From contig JAKSZT010054399.1 in assembly GCA_026826555.1 (NCBI GenBank), positions 8,416,501 through 8,480,500 of the forward strand: DNA of 64,000 nt, read 5' to 3'. This document shows, in pieces, positions 58,444 through 64,000 of this stretch. The translations under genes were made by a program, and so were the position numbers. Each line of letters opens with the position of its first letter. The first letter of the stretch is position 1. A model generated the notes under the pieces. The model was not told where the DNA came from, ran no database searches, and saw only the letters and a program-made list of their open reading frames with translations. Source of the DNA: Tolypeutes matacus. Taxonomy: Eukaryota > Chordata > Mammalia > Cingulata > Chlamyphoridae.

Positions 58444-58870
58444 GGGAGCAGATGTAGCTCAAGCAGTTGAGTGCCTGCCTCCCATGTGGGAGGTCCTGGA
58501 TTCAGTTCCCAGTGCCTCCTAAAGAAGACAAACAATGAGCAGACATCAAGCAAAAACAATGACCAGACATTGAGAAAAAAAAACGAGTAAAAATACAATG
58601 AGCAGACAACAAGCAAAATCAACAGCAAGACAAGAGAAAACAATGAGCAGACAACAAGCAAAAACAAAAAACAAGCAGGGAGTGGATGTGGCTAAAGCAG
58701 CTGAGCACCCGCCTCCCACATGGGAGGTCCCAGGTTCGGTTCCTGGTGCCTCCTAAAGAAAAAACAAAGACAATGATCAGACAACAAACAAAAAAACAAC
58801 AAGCAGATTAAGAGCAAAAAACAAGGAGCAGACTAGTATAAGCAATGAGCAAAAAACCAGCGCACAAACA
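58444..58870 (+). mobile_element. Composite SINE: two tRNA-like heads with repeat tails
   Basis: Head 1 is at 58444-58520 (GATGTAGCTCAAGCAGTTGAG, then a worn B box GGATTCAGTTCC). Head 2 is at 58676-58754 (GGATGTGGCTAAAGCAGCTGA, then B box GGTTCGGTTCC). Each is followed by a tail of repeats based on CAATGAGCAGACAACAAGCAA, seen at 58532, 58557, 58596, 58641 and 58771. It resembles the dimer at 31570-31793 but with a much longer tail. It runs into the hairpin at 58889-59098. Confidence 0.8.
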
Positions 58871-58888
58871 AAGTGCAAACAGACAAGG

Positions 58889-58908
58889 GAGCCATCCCGG
58901 GGTGGCTC
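58889..58908. repeat. Short inverted repeat
   Basis: GAGCCATCCCGGGGTGGCTC is a 10-bp-arm palindrome with one mismatched pair. It sits just before the long hairpin. Confidence 0.85.
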
Positions 58909-58912
58909 TTCT

Positions 58913-59098
58913 CTTCTATCCATATTGGACGGAGAGTCCCCTGATCCCAGTTTCTCTTCTCTTTGTCATATTCTTTCTTTCTCATCCGCCGGTCAGGACC
59001 TGGGTCTGTGAAAACGGTGCTGCGGATGAGAAAGAAAGAATAAGGCAAAAAGAAGAGAAACTGGGATCAGGGGACTCTCCATCTGATACGGATAGAAG
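58913..59098. repeat. Long inverted repeat: 77-bp arms, 32-bp loop
   Basis: The left arm is 58913-58989 and the right arm 59022-59098. Without any gap they are reverse complements at 70 of 77 positions; three of the seven differences are G-T wobble-compatible in a plus-strand transcript. The spacer is 58990-59021. The arms are pyrimidine-rich on the left and purine-rich on the right. The opposing 71- and 85-codon frames (58833-59048 minus, 58845-59102 plus) arise from this symmetry. I do not recognise it as any named element. Confidence 0.92.
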
Positions 59099-59109
59099 AT
59101 AAACAGAAA

Positions 59110-60039
59110 TAAACAGAAAAGTACAAAGGATAATGCCCTTTTCTGAAAGTTTAGAATTTTGTCTTAAAGGATAGAAGTATAAGAGGACATTAGTGATTGC
59201 AAGTCAGAGACAAAGCTGGACTGCACTGAACTCCTCAAGTTTGACTCTGGGCTTGTCCTGTAAGGAGCAACTAGAGGGTGGAGTCAGGCATGTGGGGACA
59301 AGGAGAGTAACAGACTGCAGGCCTAAATCCTTTGCTATCCAGTCTGTCATCTTGTCATTAGCGCTCTCAATTCAGACGATTGTATACATGCCTTGAGCTC
59401 TAGTGTAAATATTCTAAATATTAGTCCTTGTATTCCAAATCCAGCTCTGGGAACAAAAGGCGAGGCCTCTGGTAATATTCAGGAATCCATGCTCTCTTCC
59501 AGGCCCCATGGTTAGTTTTCTTTGGCTTTGGGTGTATCCCTAAAAAAAATTGAATCCCACACACATGTAAACAGAATACTAAGGCTTACATTGACAGCGT
59601 TTCTTCTGATCAGAGATGATGTAAGTTGGTTTAGTCTTGTTTAAAAATATCCTTTGCTTTTCAGCTTCAGAAAAACAAATGGATTCTAGAGAGTGGCATG
59701 CCTTCTGGGTCTTCATTTTTTTAAATAATCAATTGAAATACAAAACCCAGGTCTCCATTTCTTGCTTTGAATGAATCACACTCTTTTCCGCATGTTATAG
59801 GACAATTGTCAGCAGTGTCCAAATTCAGCTAGTTAGCAGTAGGGCTTTAGAAGCCAATGCATAGATTCACTTTCATCACAGGTCAGTTAGTTTCTCCCTG
59901 CACTATCCCTGACAACTGAATCCACGATTTGGCAACACTGGAGAGGAACTGACATAACAAATGTGAGCGTGCAGTCTACACTCATCACATTTACAGACAG
60001 ATGACACCAAGCTAGAAGTGATACTCATGTAACTCAGTA
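59110..60039. other. Unique or unrecognised DNA
   Basis: No gene or clear repeat was identified. Confidence 0.4.
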
Positions 60040-60145
60040 TTAATGCACCAATTATAAGTTAGGGGCAGAGCAGAGGAGGGTTTGAATCCCACATTTAACT
60101 GATTATGTAATATTGGATGAGTTAGTTAAACTCTTTGAATAAGAC
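60040..60145 (+). mobile_element. MIR SINE 5' part
   Basis: GAGGAGGGTTTGAATCCCAC and TTGGATGAGTTAGTTAAACTC correspond to the MIR 5' half (…GGTTCGAATCCTGGC…GGCAAGTTACTTAAC). Confidence 0.6.
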
Positions 60146-60149
60146 AAAG

Positions 60150-61085
60150 TGACAAATGTCAACTTATTTCTGGTCATCTCTAAAACACCTCAAACTCAAA
60201 CATGCAATACCACATTTGTTATTTTCCCTGCCAGCACTTCAGCTCTAGCTCCATTTTTAAATTTCCGTGTTGGAGACCAGGACTATTCTCAATCCCGTTA
60301 CTCAAGTCAGGAACCTAAGATTTTTCCTAGTTTCTTCCCATGCCTTTTGTTTAATGAATACTTACACTTTAAAAAAAAATTTTTTTTTTAGCCTCCTAAA
60401 AATATCTCGTATATCCTTTAGTGCCATTCCTGTTTCCTCTGAGTTCAGGCCCCTTCTACTTCTGGCCTGATTCTTTCTGACAAACACCTTACTATTGTGC
60501 CTACCTCTAGGCCTGTTCCTCTTCTTTCCAATCCTACCTGCAACCCTTCCTCCATGTGACCAGCAAAGTGATATCTCTACGATGCGTACGTGATCATGTC
60601 ACCTTCAGGCTCAGTATTTTCCACTAATTTCCATGTCCTATGGAATAAAATCCAAACTTCTCATCCTCTGTCTCTTAGCAGTCTCATATTCTGCATCAAA
60701 CCCAGTACCTCACCCTGTTTTTCTCTTTCTGGCTTTTGTATTTGCTCTTTGTCATTGCCTTTTTTTTTCCTTCTCTATTGGAAGCCCTCCTTCCCTGGGG
60801 CCACCTGAAAAACTGTTGCGTACCCCAAGTCTCAATATAAATGTCTCCTCCTATTCATGTCTTTCTGTAACATTGAAATCAGGGAGTTATACCCCCAAAT
60901 CTCTCCATACCTTGTAAAAATTATCTAATGTGTTAAAATTATTTGCTTCTCTTTCTTTCCAACATATTATAAGATCATTACAAACAAGGATTACCTCTTC
61001 ATTTTTGTATGTTCCCACTATTAAGAATAATGACTGATACATAGTGGGCACTAGGTAGATATTTATAATAAACAAATTAAAGCAT
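60150..61085 (+). mobile_element. LINE-2, 0.9 kb
   Basis: Successive L2 cues are present: AAACACCTCAAACTCAAACA, CTACGATGCGTACGTGATCA (for …TCTGACCATGTCA), ATGGAATAAAATCCAAACTT, TCTCAATATAAATGTCTCCT, and the end ATACATAGTGGGCACTAGGT. The short frames inside are remnants. It is one of the longer ancient repeats here. Confidence 0.75.
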
Positions 61086-61335
61086 GTGAATCCTAAATGG
61101 AAAGATCTTTAGTCTGTGGATCACTTGAGGGTTTAGTTCTAAGTTTGGGTTATAAGTACAAGAGAGGGTAAAATGTTCAGCAAGGGCAATAGATAGCTAT
61201 GAAAATGAAGAAAAGGGAAGGGCCAGAAGATTATGGGGGACCTGGTGTTGAATTAGAGTATGGCCAAAATATGACCCCTTGGAAATCGGGATGGGTGGGA
61301 AGGGACTCAGAAGAATATTCATGTCTCACACACAC
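61086..61335. other. Unassigned DNA
   Basis: No gene or repeat was identified. Confidence 0.35.
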
Positions 61336-62490
61336 TTTTTTATTAAACAAGGTGGGAGTTTACAAAACAATCATACATAAAATATAGGATTTGCCTATGT
61401 GGAATCCAGCAAATGTGGAACATTTGTTAATATTGATGATACCACTTTTTAAATAATTGTACTATTTTTAACAGTAGTTACCTTTGTTACAATTGATGAA
61501 AGATTATTAAAGTTGTTTATCTATCATCTATTATTTATATTAGGTGTATTTTCCTCATATTCTACCCTATTATTAACACCTTGGATTAGAGTCATACATT
61601 TGCTATAATTAATGAACGACCATTCTTGTACTTGTACTATTAACTATAGTCCGTCATCTACAATAGGGTTCACTATGTTGTACAGTTCTGTTTTTATCTT
61701 TTAATTTTTTTCTAGTAATATATACATCCTAAAGTTTCGCCTTTTAACCATATTCGTCTATACAGTTCAATGCTGTTGATCACACTCACAATAATGTGTT
61801 ACCATCACCACCATCCATTTACAAACATTTACCATCAGCCCAAACAGAAATTCCATACACTAGTTAAGCATCAACTCCTCATTGTCAACTCCAATCTGTC
61901 TCGTACTAACCTATATTCTAGCTTCTAACTCTGTGTTTGCTTATTATTGCTATATCATAACAGAGAAATCATATACTATTTGTCCTTATGTGTCTGGCTT
62001 ATTTCACTCAACATAATGTCCTCAAGGTTAATCTATAGTTGTCACATTCATTAGAACATCATTCCTTTTTACTGAATAATATTCTGTCATATGTATATAC
62101 CACATTTTGTTTATCTGTTCATTGGTTGATGGAGCCATGGGTTGTTTCCATCTTTTAGCAATTGTGAATAATGCCGCTATGAACATTGGTGTGCAAATAT
62201 CTGTTCAAGTCCCTGTTTTCAGTTCTTCTGGGTATATACCCAGCAGTGGCATTGCTGGAACAAATGGTAATTCTATACTTAGCTTCCTGAGGAACTACTA
62301 AACTGTCTTCCACAACATCTGCAACATTTTGCATTCCAACCAGAAATAGATGATTGGTCCTATTTCTCCACATCCTCTTCAACACTTGCAGGTTTCTGTT
62401 TTTTAACAGTGACCATCCTAGTAGATGTCATAGTGGTTTTAATTTGCATTTCTCTAATAACTAGTGATGTTAAGCATCTTATCATGTGCT
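61336..62490 (-). mobile_element. L1 3' end with ORF2 C-terminal remnant
   Basis: The A-tail (T-run at 61338-61343) and tail cues AAAACAATCATACATAAAAT lie at the left. ORF2 C-terminal DNA lies at the right. The minus-strand frame 62385-62155 preserves AGYIPRRTE and NHLFLVGMQN-like segments. The ORF2 end lies at about 62100, giving a 3' UTR of about 0.75 kb. Confidence 0.8.
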
Positions 62491-64000
62491 TTTTAAAAAA
62501 TATATATTTTTATTTTATTGGAGTAAATCATTTATACATGAACATATATAAACAATAAGTGTATAGTAAAAGTTGTGAACTTACAAAACAAACGTGCATA
62601 TCATCATACAGGGGCCCCATACATCACCCCACCAACAATACCTTGCATTGTTGTGAAACATTTGTTACAAACTAAGCAAAAACATCATCAAAATATGACT
62701 ACTAACTATTGTCCATATCTTACATTTGGTGTATTTTTCCCCCAACCCACCCTATTATTTTTTAAATATATTTAATTACAGAAGTTGTGAACTTACAAAA
62801 CAGTCATGCACATATGTAGAATTCCCATACAACACCCCTTCACCAACACACCACACTGTGGTGGAACATTTGTTACAGATTATGAGAGAATATAATCAGA
62901 CTATTACCACCAGCCGTGGTCCATAGCATACATTTGGCTCACTTTTTCCATACTCCCCCATTATCAGCACAGTACATCTTTGGCATTTATGCAAGAATAT
63001 TTCAGTACTGTTGTTAACCACAGTCCATAGGTCACACCAATTTTATTTTTCCCGTGCTTCTCCACATTCCTGTCAACCTACAATAGTGGCATACATCTGC
63101 TCTAGCACACAGGACACTCTTAAATCTGTACCATCAACCACAATTCTCATTAGCCTTTGGGTTACTGTGTTATTCAGTCCCTAGATTATTCTCTAGCTTT
63201 CTTTCCATTGACATTTACATGCCTAGATTACCCTTTCCAGTCACAATCCCGTTTATAAACCAGTTGCTAATGTATTACCATCAACTCTATTTCCACACGT
63301 TTACAGTCAAGTTAATTAAAACTTCTATATACATTAAGCTTCAGTAGTACTTCTCAGCCCTCCTTTTATCTGCTAATAACCTATACTCTAGGTTTTAACT
63401 CCAGGTGTTTAGTCTTCGTATTTAGTTCATATTAATGACACCATGCAAAGGACAAGTATACTTTTGTAAGTGTCTGGCTTACTTCACTTAGCATAATGTC
63501 TTCCAGATTCATCCATGTGTGTCTCAATTTCATTTCTTCTTACTGCAGCATAGTATTCCATCATATGAATATACCACAATTTTGTTTATCCATTTGTTGG
63601 TCGATGGACACATGGGTTGTTTCCATCTTTTGGCAATTGTGAATAACGCCGCTATGAATATTGGTGTGCAGAATCATGTGCTGTTTAGTCATTTGTATCT
63701 CCTCTTTGGAGAAATGTCTAGTTATATCTTTGCCCATTTTTAAATTGTGTTGTTTGTGTTTTATTGTTGAGTTGTAGGATTTTTAAAATATATTCTGGAT
63801 ATTAAACCCTTATCAGATATGTGGTTTCCAAATGAGTAGGGTGTCTTTTCACTTTCTGGACAAAGTCCTTTAATGCACAAAAGTGGGTCCATTTATCTAT
63901 TTTTTCTTTTGTTGCTTGTGCTTTAGGTGAAAAGTCTAAGAAACTATTTACTACTACAAGATCTTTAAGATGCTTCCCTATATTTTCTTCTAGGAGTTTT
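62491..64000 (-). mobile_element. L1 3' UTR and ORF2 C-terminal half, cut by window edge
   Basis: Two tandem tail-like segments (62560-62700 and 62770-62920, each with GTGAACTTACAAAACA and ACATTTGTTACA) are followed by 3' UTR. From about 63470, ORF2 C-terminal DNA appears: CATAGTATTCCATCATATGA, GGAGAAATGTCTAGTTATAT, TCTGGATATTAAACCCTTAT and TCTATTTTTTCTTTTGTTGC. It continues out of the window. It is degenerate. Confidence 0.8.

Noticed and set aside
58833..59102. Opposing 71- and 85-codon frames
   Set aside because: They overlap almost completely on opposite strands and are produced by the hairpin symmetry.
1..64000. CRISPR arrays, operons, riboswitches, ribosome binding sites, rRNA or functional tRNA genes
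   Set aside because: None seen. tRNA-like sequences are SINE heads with A-rich tails, and the window is mammalian.

Overview
This window is mammalian nuclear DNA from a xenarthran, most probably an armadillo. The clearest evidence is tRNA-Ala-derived SINEs of the armadillo DAS type (best copies at 35970-36150 and 21053-21245), together with LINE-1 copies that carry an unusually long 3' UTR. Mammal-wide repeats (MIR, LINE-2, MLT1/MaLR LTRs, an MLT2-like ERVL LTR) supply the old background. There is no sign of prokaryotic gene organisation, and no complete host protein-coding gene is visible. The DNA looks intergenic or deep-intronic, is AT-rich, and is largely built of nested retroelements.

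Layout. 1-3657: 3' end of a plus-strand L1 (ORF2 C-terminus plus a long 3' UTR holding a duplicated module and an inserted U4 snRNA pseudogene). 3658-4930: old L1 broken by a solo LTR. 4931-6285: mostly unique DNA with one exon-like open frame behind a good splice acceptor (5455-5677). 6290-9840: LINE-2 end, then an internally deleted plus-strand L1. 10098-12595: ERVL-type LTRs and a MIR. 12600-20593: a near full-length minus-strand L1 (5' UTR with two promoter-like monomers, ORF1, ORF2) into which at least five younger elements have jumped. 20594-25075: older L1 pieces, a SINE, another LTR, and a complete but non-coding LTR-PBS-internal-PPT-LTR provirus. 26497-26945: solo LTR with a perfect 5-bp target duplication. 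27265-42050: mostly unique or very old DNA with scattered LTRs, SINEs and MIRs. 42055-45850: a stack of minus-strand L1 3' ends with a TTCC microsatellite between two of them. 46500-54530: MIR, LTRs, a mosaic of old L1/HAL1-like pieces, LINE-2 and an MLT1 LTR carrying a GA microsatellite with a 10-N gap. 54531-60040: mostly unique DNA plus a composite SINE ending in a 77-bp-arm hairpin. 60040-64000: MIR, LINE-2 and two minus-strand L1 pieces.

The elements do not act as a gene system; they form a layered record. Old L1, L2 and MIR lie at the bottom, MaLR/ERVL LTRs in the middle, and xenarthran L1s, LTRs and DAS SINEs on top. The best candidates for something undescribed are the long hairpin at 58913-59098, the exon-like frame at 5455-5677, the 3'-truncated U4 retrocopy, an L1 5'-end fragment flanked by 27-bp direct repeats, and the compact non-coding provirus with internal 58-bp repeats. 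All family assignments are from reading the sequence and remembered consensus features; no alignment or database search was run.
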